NCBI GenBank assembly: GCA_015066595.1
Contig: SVNZ01000001.1
Coordinates: forward strand, 485,795 to 549,794
Direction: 5' to 3'
Source of the DNA: Oscillospiraceae bacterium
GTDB lineage: Bacteria; Bacillota; Clostridia; Oscillospirales; Acutalibacteraceae
Length of the DNA stretch: 64,000 nucleotides
Shown here: positions 19,849 through 29,555 of the stretch, one piece after another
How the letters are laid out: every line of letters starts with the position of its first letter
How positions within the stretch are numbered: the first letter of the stretch is position 1
Program-made: the position numbers and the translations under genes
Notes under the pieces: model-generated
What the model was told of the DNA's origin: nothing
What the model saw: only the letters and a program-made list of their open reading frames with translations
Databases searched by the model: none

Positions 19849-20333
19849 TATATTTTGCCTAATCTCTTGTCTAAAGTTTTTCTGACTGCTTTTAAAATAT
19901 TCTCGTAGCCTGTGCATCTGCACAAGTGGCCAGAAAGGAGTTTTCGAAGCTCATCGTCAGTATAATCTCTGCCACTTTCTAAAATCTCTACTGCAGACAT
20001 AATAACACCCGGTGTACAGAATCCACACTGTACTGCTGTTTCGTCGATAAAAGCCTGCTGAATGTCGGAAAGTTCTCCGTTTTCACCCATTAAACCTTCA
20101 AGTGTACGGATATGTTTTCCATCTGCCCACACAGCGAGATAAATACACGAGTTGAAGCACTCGCCATCTATGAGCACATTACATGCTCCGCATTCGCCTA
20201 CTTCGCAACCTTTTTTGACGGAAGTCATACGATAATCGTTTCTGAGCATATCGGTGAGCGATGCTCTGACATCGACCATCTGTTCAACTTCTTTTCCATT
20301 GATTGTGCATCTAACTAACTTGTACTGTGCCAT
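19848..20333 (-). CDS. Xanthine dehydrogenase-type 2Fe-2S subunit
   Basis: CEVGECGACNVLIDG and QCGFCTPG...HLCRCTGYENI cysteine motifs. Confidence 0.92.
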   Translation of the reverse strand: MAQYKLVRCTINGKEVEQMVDVRASLTDMLRNDYRMTSVKKGCEVGECGACNVLIDGECFNSCIYLAVWADGKHIRTLEGLMGENGELSDIQQAFIDETAVQCGFCTPGVIMSAVEILESGRDYTDDELRKLLSGHLCRCTGYENILKAVRKTLDKRLGKI

Positions 20334-21214
20334 TACATCTCACCTCCAGAAAGTTTCACTGCCTCTTTGAGTGCTCTGTATGCAAGCTCGCACGCTATGT
20401 GCTGGCGCAGTGCTTTTGATGCACGCCAGCTATCCCTTGGTTTGATGTCGTCTAAAACTTCTTTTGAGAACTGCAGTGCAACTTCTTCGCTGACTTCTTT
20501 GCCTTTGATGAAGTTTTCCGCAGTTTTCGCACGCATCGGAACAGGTCCCGCTACACCATAGGCTATCCTGACATCAATAAAAGTCTTTTTATCTTCTGAA
20601 AGTTTTACGTTGACTGAACAGCCAGTGGTTGTTATATCAAGTGCGTTACGCATAGCGTACTTGATATAGTGACCGTGATAGCCTTCATATTTCTCTTTTG
20701 GAATTATGATAGCTGTCTGGATTTCGTCAGGTTTAATATCGACTTTGCCAGCCCAGATATAAAAATCAGGTATAGGAATCACACGCTTTTTGTTGCTACC
20801 TGTGAGTTCAATAAGAGCATCGAATGCGTAAAGAGTTGATGCAGAATCAGCTGATGTGACACCGTTGCAGGTGTTGCCACCTATTGTGCCAATGTTGCGA
20901 ATCTGCGGTGAGCCAACCATATCGACAGCTTCACCCAAGACGTTGATATATTTTTTTATAATCTCATTTTTAGTGATATGAGAAAAGCTTGTGAGTGAGC
21001 CGATGCGAATAGCACCGTCACTATCCAGTGAAACACCACGTAGTTCATCGAGCATATAGATGCTGATGAGTTCTTTTCCTGCACGTTTTCCTTCTCTGAT
21101 TTGTACAAGCACATCGCTACCACCGGCGAGAATCTGTGCATCAGGGTGCTCAAGACGCAGTTTTATTGCATCTTCGACGCTTTCTGCTTCGTACAAAGCT
21201 TTGATATCATACAT
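20333..21214 (-). CDS. Xanthine dehydrogenase-type FAD-binding subunit
   Basis: AGGSDVLVQIREGK, IRNIGTIGGNTCNGVTSADSAS. Confidence 0.93.
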   Translation of the reverse strand: MYDIKALYEAESVEDAIKLRLEHPDAQILAGGSDVLVQIREGKRAGKELISIYMLDELRGVSLDSDGAIRIGSLTSFSHITKNEIIKKYINVLGEAVDMVGSPQIRNIGTIGGNTCNGVTSADSASTLYAFDALIELTGSNKKRVIPIPDFYIWAGKVDIKPDEIQTAIIIPKEKYEGYHGHYIKYAMRNALDITTTGCSVNVKLSEDKKTFIDVRIAYGVAGPVPMRAKTAENFIKGKEVSEEVALQFSKEVLDDIKPRDSWRASKALRQHIACELAYRALKEAVKLSGGEM

Positions 21215-21226
21215 AATCTCGCCTCC

Positions 21227-23509
21227 TTAGATAAGTCCGCTGTTTGTAAATTCTTCAAACAGGACGTGTGGTGTGAGCGGTACTCTGTTTATTGCAACTC
21301 CAGTTGCGTGAAGCACTGCGTTACGGATAGCAGGTGCTACAGGACAAGCAGGTGGTTCACCGAGCGCTTTAGTACCGAATGCACTGGTAGGTTCTGCATT
21401 TTCTACAAACTGTGCTTCAAGATGCGGATGATCCATAAAGGTGGACAGCTTGTAGTCAAGCAAGTTGTTGTTGAGTGTTTTTCCTGTTTTTTCATCAAAA
21501 ATCTCTTGCTCTGATAAAGCGTAGCCGATACCCATCGACATACCACCGTGTACCTGAGCTTCTGCAAGTGCAGGGTTAATCAGCTTTCCGCAGTCGTGAA
21601 CATTGATGATATCGAGAAGTTTCACCTTGCACGCACGGATGTCAACCTCAACTTCTGCAAAGCAACATCCAAACGAATACGCATTCGATTTAATCTGATA
21701 TGTACTCTCTGCTGTGATGTGTTCGCTATCGGTTAAGCTGTACAGTGCTGTGAGTGCAAGTTGAGCAACACTCATCACGACAGTATTATCATCTTTTTTG
21801 ATGATGTTGTTATCAACTATATCGAGTTTTTCAGCATCAATTTCGCTGAGTTTTTGAGCGTAACTGAGAATTCGCCCTTTGAGAAGCTCGCCTGTCTGCT
21901 TGATAGTAAGACCGCCGACGTATGTCTGGCGTGATGCGTAAGCACCGGTACCAAACGGCGTGACATCGGTATCCTGACATGAAATGACGTTGACTTTGTC
22001 AACGCTCAAGCCTACTGCGTCAGCTGCCATCTGAGCAAAAGCTGTATCGGCACCCTGACCGATTTCGGTCTCACCGAGTTGCAACTGAATAGAGCCGTCC
22101 TGATTGAGCACCATACGGCTTGATGAAGACTCTAAGCTTATCGGCCATACAGCTGTGTTGTACCAAAATACAGCCATACCTACACCACGCCTGATGTTAC
22201 CACTCTGGTTTTTATATTCATCTAGTTTTTTGTCGTATTCTATATATGCTTTGCCTTTTTCGATACACTGGTTAAAAGAATCAAAGTAGTTGACATTCTT
22301 TGAAAAATCGTCTTTGTATCCGACAGGCATAAGATTCTTCTGTCTGATTTCAAGTGGAGTCATACCTAAGCCTTTTGCGATATCGTCAATCTGGCTTTCA
22401 ACCGCAAACATAGCCTGTGGGATGCCATAGCCACGCATAGCACCTGCTACAGGTCGGTTAGTGAACACTGTGTAACACTCTGCTTCTACATTAGGACAAG
22501 GATAAAGCTGTCGAAAACACCCCATACCTTTTGCAGCGATAGAGTGTCCGTGGGAAGCATACGCACCTTGATTTGAGAACATCTCGAGCTTTCGAGCTAC
22601 AAATGTACCGTCTTTCCTTGCGTAAGTTATGATATGACTTTTGATAGCGTGACGTACACGCTGAGTAACAAAGGTCTCTTCCCTGCTGCTATCCAGCTTT
22701 ACGAGTCGGCCGCCAACAACTGTAGAAAGATACGCACAAAGTGGTTCGTAGAGTACATCCTGCTTGTTACCAAAACCTCCGCCAATGTATGGCTTAACGA
22801 CTCTAATTTTACCCCAATCGATACCAAGTGCCTGACCGACAACTCTTCTGACAATATGTGGGATCTGGGTTGAAGTGACCACTGTGATTCTGCCGTTTTC
22901 TTCACTAGCGTAGCAGATGTGGTTTTCGATATGACAGTGCTGAACTGTTGGTGTATCGTACCAATTGTCAAATTTGATGAGGCCTTCTTCTTTTATGGCT
23001 TCTTCAAAATTTCCGACACTCTGGCGTGAATGACCCAAAATATTATTTTTGAAATTCTCGTGAATCAAAGGAGCGGTGTCACTCATAGCTTCGATCGCAT
23101 CGAGTACAAACGGATATTCTTCGTACTCGACTTTCATGGCGCTGAGAGCTTTAGAGGCTACTACTTCGTTTTGAGCAACAACTGCAGCGATATCATCACC
23201 ATAAAAACGCACTGTATCAGTCAGCAGGAGTCTGTCCGCAACGTCCTGATGTGACTCATCAGTAGACCACGGATGGCCTGCTGTCGGGAAGTAGTTTTTC
23301 GGCACATCAAAACAAGTGACGATTTTTACTACACCGTCAATTTCCTGCGCCTTTGAAATATCTATAGACTTAACTTTACCGTGAGCGATAGTAGAGTGTA
23401 AAATCTTCGCTACATATGCACTTTTGTCACACAAATCGTCAGTGTATTTAGTGCGACCTGTTACTTTATCAAAAGCATCAAGCCGGGGAATACTCTTACC
23501 AACTACCAT
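21227..23509 (-). CDS. Xanthine dehydrogenase-type molybdopterin-binding subunit
   Basis: KVTGRTKYTDDL, PYIGGGFGNKQD, AMRGYGIPQAMFAVE, GAYASRQTYVGG, ALGEPPACPVAPAIRNA. Confidence 0.94.
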   Translation of the reverse strand: MVVGKSIPRLDAFDKVTGRTKYTDDLCDKSAYVAKILHSTIAHGKVKSIDISKAQEIDGVVKIVTCFDVPKNYFPTAGHPWSTDESHQDVADRLLLTDTVRFYGDDIAAVVAQNEVVASKALSAMKVEYEEYPFVLDAIEAMSDTAPLIHENFKNNILGHSRQSVGNFEEAIKEEGLIKFDNWYDTPTVQHCHIENHICYASEENGRITVVTSTQIPHIVRRVVGQALGIDWGKIRVVKPYIGGGFGNKQDVLYEPLCAYLSTVVGGRLVKLDSSREETFVTQRVRHAIKSHIITYARKDGTFVARKLEMFSNQGAYASHGHSIAAKGMGCFRQLYPCPNVEAECYTVFTNRPVAGAMRGYGIPQAMFAVESQIDDIAKGLGMTPLEIRQKNLMPVGYKDDFSKNVNYFDSFNQCIEKGKAYIEYDKKLDEYKNQSGNIRRGVGMAVFWYNTAVWPISLESSSSRMVLNQDGSIQLQLGETEIGQGADTAFAQMAADAVGLSVDKVNVISCQDTDVTPFGTGAYASRQTYVGGLTIKQTGELLKGRILSYAQKLSEIDAEKLDIVDNNIIKKDDNTVVMSVAQLALTALYSLTDSEHITAESTYQIKSNAYSFGCCFAEVEVDIRACKVKLLDIINVHDCGKLINPALAEAQVHGGMSMGIGYALSEQEIFDEKTGKTLNNNLLDYKLSTFMDHPHLEAQFVENAEPTSAFGTKALGEPPACPVAPAIRNAVLHATGVAINRVPLTPHVLFEEFTNSGLI

Positions 23510-23656
23510 ATTTTTCGCCTCCTATTTTCAGAAAAGATTAAACTATCCCTTATACTTTAGTAATTATAACATAATATATGAGTGTTTTAAAGAGGTTTTT
23601 TATATATTTTTCTTGAAAATCTTACTAATACAACAGCAGACAAAACAGCACTTTTA

Positions 23657-23686
23657 TTGACAACAGATAATATCATTTGATAAAAT
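23657..23686 (+). promoter_or_regulatory. Candidate sigma-70-type promoter upstream of the mocA-like gene
   Basis: TTGACA (23657-23662), 18 nt, TAAAAT (23681-23686). Confidence 0.5.
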
Positions 23687-23711
23687 ACAAATAGAATTAG
23701 GAAGTGTTTTT

Positions 23712-24308
23712 ATGAAACAAAAAATTGGCTGTGTACTGATGGCAGCAGGAGACTCAAAACGCTTCGGCGAAAACAAGCTCAACCGCAAAGTAGATGGCAC
23801 AAGCCTTATAGACAGAGCGCTAAGAAATATCCCAAAAGAAAAGCTTTATAAAGTAGTTGTTGTATCGCAATACGATGAGGTGATAAAAAAAGCGCAATCG
23901 TTAGGCTTTTCAGGCATAAAAAATGCTCATCCTGACTTTGGCATCAGTCATACAATCAAGCTGGGATTAGACGATGTTTGTGACTGTGACGCCACTATGT
24001 TTATGGTATCTGATCAACCGCTACTAAAGAAAGAAAGCGTGTCACAGATGCTCGACTTTTTTGAACAAAACAACCAGTACATCGTAGGTATGGGATATGG
24101 CGGTGTCAGAGGTAACCCGTGCGTATTTCCGAGAAAATACTACGATGAGCTAAGAAAGCTAGAAGAAGACCACGGTGGAAGCACTGTTATCAGAATGCAC
24201 GAAGACGAACTGTTGCTTTTTGAAGCAAATCACCCTGACGAACTATCAGATATAGACACAAAAGCTGATTTACAAAAGCTTTGCAACACAGAGGTAAAAA
24301 ATGGCTAA
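23712..24308 (+). CDS. MobA-like NTP transferase (molybdenum cofactor cytidylyltransferase / MocA-like)
   Basis: VLMAAGDSKRFGENKL, MVSDQPLL, RGNPCVFPRKYYDEL. Confidence 0.88.
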   Translation: MKQKIGCVLMAAGDSKRFGENKLNRKVDGTSLIDRALRNIPKEKLYKVVVVSQYDEVIKKAQSLGFSGIKNAHPDFGISHTIKLGLDDVCDCDATMFMVSDQPLLKKESVSQMLDFFEQNNQYIVGMGYGGVRGNPCVFPRKYYDELRKLEEDHGGSTVIRMHEDELLLFEANHPDELSDIDTKADLQKLCNTEVKNG

Positions 24309-26859
24309 AATCACAGTCAACAACAAAGAATACAATGTCACTGAAAACACCACTCTGATGCGCTTTTTGCGTGATGATCTGCACTTGACTTCCGTCAAGG
24401 ACGGTTGTTCTCAGGGCGCATGTGGAACTTGCACTGTGCTCGTAGATAACAAACCACAAAGAGCGTGTTTGTTCAAAGCAGATAAATATGATGGAAAATC
24501 TATTCTCACTACAGAAGGGCTCAGTGACTACGAAAAGAAAGTATATGCTTATGCTTTTTCAAGTGCCGGTGCGGTGCAGTGCGGTTTTTGCATTCCCGGT
24601 ATGGTACTGTGTGCAAAAGCGCTGATTGATAAAAACCCTGATCCTACAAGAGCTGATGCACAAAAAGCTATCAGCTCAAACATCTGCAGATGCACTGGAT
24701 ACAAGAAAATTATTGATGCAGTCATTCTGTCAGCAAAGCTTTTCAGAGAAAACGCTCAGGTACCCTACACTGATTTTACGGGACTTCTGGGCGAAAGTAT
24801 GCACAGGATTGATGCTGAAGCTAAGACTTTGGGCACTGCACTTTATGCTGATGACATATACTATGACAATATGATACATGGTTCTGCGCTAAGAAGTGAA
24901 TATCCAAGAGCAAAAATACTTTCTATAGATACAAGTGATGCTAAAAAAACTGATGGCGTTATCGCTGTGCTAACAGCTGAAGATCTTGGCGGAGCACAAA
25001 AAATCGGTCATTTAAAACACGATTGGGATGTGCTCATCCCTGTGGGCGGTATCACCCACTATCTCGGCGATGCTATAGCACTTGTTGCCGGAAAAACAAG
25101 AGAAATTGTTGAAGAAGCAAAAAAAGCTATCAAGGTAGAATATGAAGTGCTGGAAGGAGTATTCTCTCCGCAAGATGCGCTCAGAGAAAACGCTCCTCTT
25201 GTGCACAAAGACGGTAACGTGCTATCAACTGAACACCTTGTTCGAGGTAACGCAGACGAAGTTATCAAAAACAGTAAATACAAGGTTACAACACACTACA
25301 GTGTGCCTTTCACTGACCATGCTTTTATGGAACCCGAATGTGCTGTCGCTGTACCTGAAAACGATGGTGTTCATATCATCAGCGGTGACCAGGGCATATA
25401 TCAGACTCAAAAAGAGTGTGCTATGGCACTGGGTATCCCTGCTGAAAAAGTAAGAGTTACTGCGGCTATGGTGGGCGGTGGTTTCGGTGGTAAGGAAGAT
25501 ATGAGTGTTCAACATCACGCAGCTATTCTCGCTCACAAAACAGGCTACCCTGTAAAGGTACATTTTACTCGAGATGAAAGCTTGCTCGTTCACCCGAAAC
25601 GCCACGCAATGGAGATGGATTTCACAACTGCTTGTGACGAAAACGGTAAACTCACCGCTATGAAAGCTGTCATCACTTCAGATACAGGTGCTTATGCATC
25701 CTTAGGTGGTCCGGTACTCCAGCGTGCGTGTACTCATGCTGCAGGTCCATACAACTATCAGGTTATCGACATTTTTGGTCAGGCTGTTTATACTAACAAC
25801 CCACCTGCAGGCGCATACCGTGGCTTTGGTGTTACACAAAGCTGTTTTGCAACCGAAATGAACATAAACCAGCTTGCGCAGATGGTTGGTATATCACCGT
25901 TTGAGATGCGATACAAAAACGCTATCAAGCCCGGTGATGTGTTACCTAACGGTCAGATAGCTGACAATAGCACTGCTCTTATAGAAACGCTAGATGCGGT
26001 GCGTGACATATATGAGAAGAATCCCGACTGCGGTATCGCTTGTGCTATCAAAAACAGCGGTCTGGGCGTCGGAATACCAGACACAGGCAGATGTAAAATC
26101 AAGGTAGAAAACGGTAAGGTTTATGTACACTCAAGCGCCGCTTGTATCGGTCAGGGTATGGGCACTGTGCAAGTACAAATGATCGCTCAAACAGCATCAC
26201 TGCCACTAGACAAAATCGAGTACTGTGCTCCTGATACAAGTGTTGCACCAAACGCTGGCAACACAACCGCTTCTCGCCAGACGCTGTTCACGGGTGAAGC
26301 GGCGGTGAGAGCAGCAAAGATGCTCAAAGCTGATTTAGAAAAAGAAGGTTCACTCGAAAAACTAAACGGAAGAGAGTACTTAGGTGAATACACCGGCTAC
26401 ACAGATAAAATCGGCTCTGACAAGGATAATCCAATAAGCCACATCGCATACGGATATGCCACCCACGTAGTGCTACTCGATGACGAGGGCAAAATCGAAA
26501 AGGTAGTGGCTGCTCACGATGTCGGCACACCTGTCAACCCAAAAGCTATCGAAGGACAGATAGAAGGTGGCGTTGTGATGAGTTTGGGATACTCGCTGAC
26601 AGAAGATTTTCCGCTCAAAGATGGCAAGCCACAAAGAAAGCTTGGCACGCTCGGACTGCTTAGAGCAACTGATACACCTGATGTTGAAGCTATCATCATA
26701 TCAAAGCCAGACACAACGCTTGCATATGGCGCCAAGGGTATCGGCGAGATTTGCTCTATCCCTACCCCACCTGCGGTTGCACTGGCGTACTACAATCGTG
26801 ACAAAAAGCTACGCACAAAACTCCCACTAAGCGACACTCCATATCAAAAGAAAAAGTGA
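24301..26859 (+). CDS. Selenium-dependent xanthine dehydrogenase-type protein (2Fe-2S + Mo-binding fusion)
   Basis: CSQGACGTCTVL, CGFCIPGM...NICRCTGY, GGGFGGKEDMS, AYRGFGVTQSCFATE, AYGAKGIGE. Confidence 0.9.
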   Translation: MAKITVNNKEYNVTENTTLMRFLRDDLHLTSVKDGCSQGACGTCTVLVDNKPQRACLFKADKYDGKSILTTEGLSDYEKKVYAYAFSSAGAVQCGFCIPGMVLCAKALIDKNPDPTRADAQKAISSNICRCTGYKKIIDAVILSAKLFRENAQVPYTDFTGLLGESMHRIDAEAKTLGTALYADDIYYDNMIHGSALRSEYPRAKILSIDTSDAKKTDGVIAVLTAEDLGGAQKIGHLKHDWDVLIPVGGITHYLGDAIALVAGKTREIVEEAKKAIKVEYEVLEGVFSPQDALRENAPLVHKDGNVLSTEHLVRGNADEVIKNSKYKVTTHYSVPFTDHAFMEPECAVAVPENDGVHIISGDQGIYQTQKECAMALGIPAEKVRVTAAMVGGGFGGKEDMSVQHHAAILAHKTGYPVKVHFTRDESLLVHPKRHAMEMDFTTACDENGKLTAMKAVITSDTGAYASLGGPVLQRACTHAAGPYNYQVIDIFGQAVYTNNPPAGAYRGFGVTQSCFATEMNINQLAQMVGISPFEMRYKNAIKPGDVLPNGQIADNSTALIETLDAVRDIYEKNPDCGIACAIKNSGLGVGIPDTGRCKIKVENGKVYVHSSAACIGQGMGTVQVQMIAQTASLPLDKIEYCAPDTSVAPNAGNTTASRQTLFTGEAAVRAAKMLKADLEKEGSLEKLNGREYLGEYTGYTDKIGSDKDNPISHIAYGYATHVVLLDDEGKIEKVVAAHDVGTPVNPKAIEGQIEGGVVMSLGYSLTEDFPLKDGKPQRKLGTLGLLRATDTPDVEAIIISKPDTTLAYGAKGIGEICSIPTPPAVALAYYNRDKKLRTKLPLSDTPYQKKK

Positions 26860-26869
26860 TATCATAAAC

Positions 26870-26904
26870 AAAAAGCGAACGCAATACACACTGCGTTCGC
26901 TTTT
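26870..26904. terminator. Intrinsic terminator between convergent genes
   Basis: AAAAGCGAACGCA...TGCGTTCGCTTTT. Confidence 0.8.
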
Positions 26905-26906
26905 CT

Positions 26907-27788
26907 TCATCTGTTTTTAAACCACAAAAGTTTGTTTGAATAGAGAAAGCTGAGCACTGCCATCAGCACAATCACTACATATCCAACCACACTCAAGATA
27001 TCTGGAACCTGTGAGAAAACAATAAATCCCAGTGCAGCAGAAAAAATAATCTGTGAAAAATCGTAAACTGAGATTTCTTTTGACGGTGCGTTTTTGTATG
27101 CTAAAGTTATCATAAACTGACCGCCTGCTGCTGAAAGTCCAGCGAGCAACAGCATCAGTAATTGGTACAAACTCATCGGCTTAAAATATATAATTGTAAG
27201 CGGAAGCACAATCAACGTGCTAACGAGTGAGAAGAAGAAAACAACGTATGCACTGTGCTCACCACTCAAAGTGAGCTTTCTGACACAAGCATACGCGGCA
27301 CCGGCACATGCTCCACCCAAAAAACCGATAAGAGCAGGAATCAAGTGGGCATTTTGAAAACTCGGCTTTATAACAAAAAGCGCACCGACGAATGCGCCAA
27401 CAACTATCAAAACCTGAGCAACACTAGGTTTTTCTTTCAGAATAAAGAAAGAGAAAATAATGACAAAAAACGGTGACATCTTGTTGAGTATCGATGCATC
27501 GCTGAGCAGTAAATGGTCAACTGCATAAAAGTTGCAGAAGACTCCTGTTAATCCTAAAAGTGTTCTCAAAACAAGAAATGGCAGGTTCTTCTTGCTGTGA
27601 GGGAATATGGAGATTTTATTCTTAAAAAGAATTATGCACGCAATCACTGCCGCTATAGCGTTCCTAAAAAACATCTTTTGAAACGTAGGTAAGTCGCCTG
27701 ACAAACGCACAAAAGCGTTCATCAGTGCAAAGAAAAAAGCCGATGTTATTAAGAATAGAATAGCCTTGTTTTTTGTGTTCAATTTCAT
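26907..27788 (-). CDS. DMT superfamily (EamA) transporter
   Basis: About 10 TM segments in two EamA halves; MKLNTKNKAILFLITSAFFFALMNAFVRLSG. Confidence 0.85.
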   Translation of the reverse strand: MKLNTKNKAILFLITSAFFFALMNAFVRLSGDLPTFQKMFFRNAIAAVIACIILFKNKISIFPHSKKNLPFLVLRTLLGLTGVFCNFYAVDHLLLSDASILNKMSPFFVIIFSFFILKEKPSVAQVLIVVGAFVGALFVIKPSFQNAHLIPALIGFLGGACAGAAYACVRKLTLSGEHSAYVVFFFSLVSTLIVLPLTIIYFKPMSLYQLLMLLLAGLSAAGGQFMITLAYKNAPSKEISVYDFSQIIFSAALGFIVFSQVPDILSVVGYVVIVLMAVLSFLYSNKLLWFKNR

Positions 27789-27879
27789 ATAATCACATCC
27801 GAAAAGTATTATACACCTATTCGTTGAAAATTTCAAAATATATGGTATAATTTAGGATATCTCAACTTGGAGGATATGT

Positions 27880-29040
27880 ATGATAAGTCTGCTTAAAAAA
27901 CTTTTTATCAAAAATAATACTGATGATGCCACTGAGCGTCGTGCTCTCGGTGTTCTATGCAGTAGTGTTGGAATACTACTCAACATCGTGCTTTTTGCCA
28001 TCAAATACTTTGCGGGTGTAATAAGCCACTCTATCGCTATCACTGCTGATGCGTTCAACAACCTAAGTGATGCGGGATCGTCGTTCATTTCGCTCATCGG
28101 CTTTAAATTTGCTGGTATGAAACCAGACACAAAGCATCCTTTTGGTCACGGTAGAATAGAATATCTATCGGGACTTGGTATTTCTATCGCAATCATAGTT
28201 GTTGCTTTTGAGTTGTTCACTACATCTATCGATAAGATTTTTAACCCACAAGCTGTCGACACCAGCACTGTGGCCATGGTCATTCTTGTCATTTCTATTT
28301 GTATCAAGCTGTATATGTTCTTATACAACAATTCTATCGGAAAGAATATCAACTCTGCCGGTATGAAGGCTACCGCTATGGATTGTGTCACAGACTCAGT
28401 AGCAACATTCGTTGTACTGCTTTCTATGCTATTCACCAAATTCACAGGAATCAACATTGACGGATATTGCGGTATATTGGTATCGCTCTTTATCCTATAT
28501 GCCGGTATCACATCAGCTAAAGACACTCTAGCTCCACTGCTCGGCACTAAACCTGACGAAGAGTTGGTCGATAGAGTTCACTCCATCGTGCTGAGCTATG
28601 ACAAGGTGCACGGTATTCACGACATGGTTGTGCACGACTACGGTCCGGGTCGACAGATCATTTCGCTCCATGTTGAAGTAGACGGAACAGAAGACATCTA
28701 TGAAATACACGATGTTATAGATACAATAGAAAAAGATCTCTATGAACAACTTTCTGTCGAAACAACCATACATATGGATCCTATCGACATCCACAACGAA
28801 AGTACAAAAGAAACCAGAGATGAAATGAACGTGCTCATCAAAAAGCTTCACAACGATGCTACTATACACGATTTCAGAATAGTGCCGGGTACTACTCACA
28901 CTAATCTGATTTTCGATGTTGTTGTTCCTTTTGAAGTTAAAATGAGCGATGATGAAGTCAAAGAAGAAGTTCAAAAAATAGTTAGTGAACGTTGGGAAAA
29001 CTACTTCACAGTACTCACAATAGATAGAAGCTACGTTTAA
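27880..29040 (+). CDS. Cation diffusion facilitator family transporter
   Basis: HSIAITADAFNNLSDAGSS, KHPFGHGRIEYLSG, C-terminal cytoplasmic domain. Confidence 0.92.
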   Translation: MISLLKKLFIKNNTDDATERRALGVLCSSVGILLNIVLFAIKYFAGVISHSIAITADAFNNLSDAGSSFISLIGFKFAGMKPDTKHPFGHGRIEYLSGLGISIAIIVVAFELFTTSIDKIFNPQAVDTSTVAMVILVISICIKLYMFLYNNSIGKNINSAGMKATAMDCVTDSVATFVVLLSMLFTKFTGINIDGYCGILVSLFILYAGITSAKDTLAPLLGTKPDEELVDRVHSIVLSYDKVHGIHDMVVHDYGPGRQIISLHVEVDGTEDIYEIHDVIDTIEKDLYEQLSVETTIHMDPIDIHNESTKETRDEMNVLIKKLHNDATIHDFRIVPGTTHTNLIFDVVVPFEVKMSDDEVKEEVQKIVSERWENYFTVLTIDRSYV

Positions 29041-29140
29041 ATTCACAAAATTTTTACTCTAAAATATTATGTACTATGGAATAAAGAAGTCATTTATGAC
29101 AAGACTATTAGTACAATAAACATTTCGGAGTGAAAACAGC

Positions 29141-29488
29141 TTGAACATTAAGCGAGGAGATATTTACTATGCAGACCTCAGTCCTGTTATAGGATCAGAG
29201 CAAGGCGGCGTACGCCCTGTGCTCATTGTACAAAACGATGTTGGAAATCGTTTTTCGCCTACTGTTATTGCAGCGGCTATCACAAGCCAACAAACAAAAG
29301 CGAAACTTCCGACTCATATTGCAATAGGTGCACAGTCGAGTGGTCTTTCAAAAGACAGCGTTGTTCTACTCGAACAGGTGCGAACTATCGACAAAAAAAG
29401 ACTCAAAGAAAAAATGGGTACAGTTGACCAAAATTCTATGAAAGAAATAAACGATGCTATTTCAGTATCGTTTGGACTGGTTACATAA
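29141..29488 (+). CDS. MazF/PemK family endoribonuclease toxin
   Basis: [35 protein letters not shown] start. Confidence 0.9.
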   Translation: MNIKRGDIYYADLSPVIGSEQGGVRPVLIVQNDVGNRFSPTVIAAAITSQQTKAKLPTHIAIGAQSSGLSKDSVVLLEQVRTIDKKRLKEKMGTVDQNSMKEINDAISVSFGLVT

Positions 29489-29505
29489 GTAACTAAAAAA
29501 CAAAC

Positions 29506-29535
29506 GGAGAGGTTTTTACCTCTCCGCTTTTTTAT
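29506..29535. terminator. Intrinsic terminator
   Basis: GGAGAGGTTTTTACCTCTCC then T tract. Confidence 0.8.
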
Positions 29536-29555
29536 GTCAAGTTTCTGTTTTTATA

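Noticed and set aside
21101-21514. 137-aa plus-strand ORF antisense to xdh genes
   Set aside because: Spans two good minus-strand genes and their junction; no protein-family features
28528-29046. 172-aa minus-strand ORF upstream of mazF, considered as an antitoxin
   Set aside because: Antisense to the CDF transporter; Phe/Tyr/Val-rich artefact with no MazE/AbrB or RHH features
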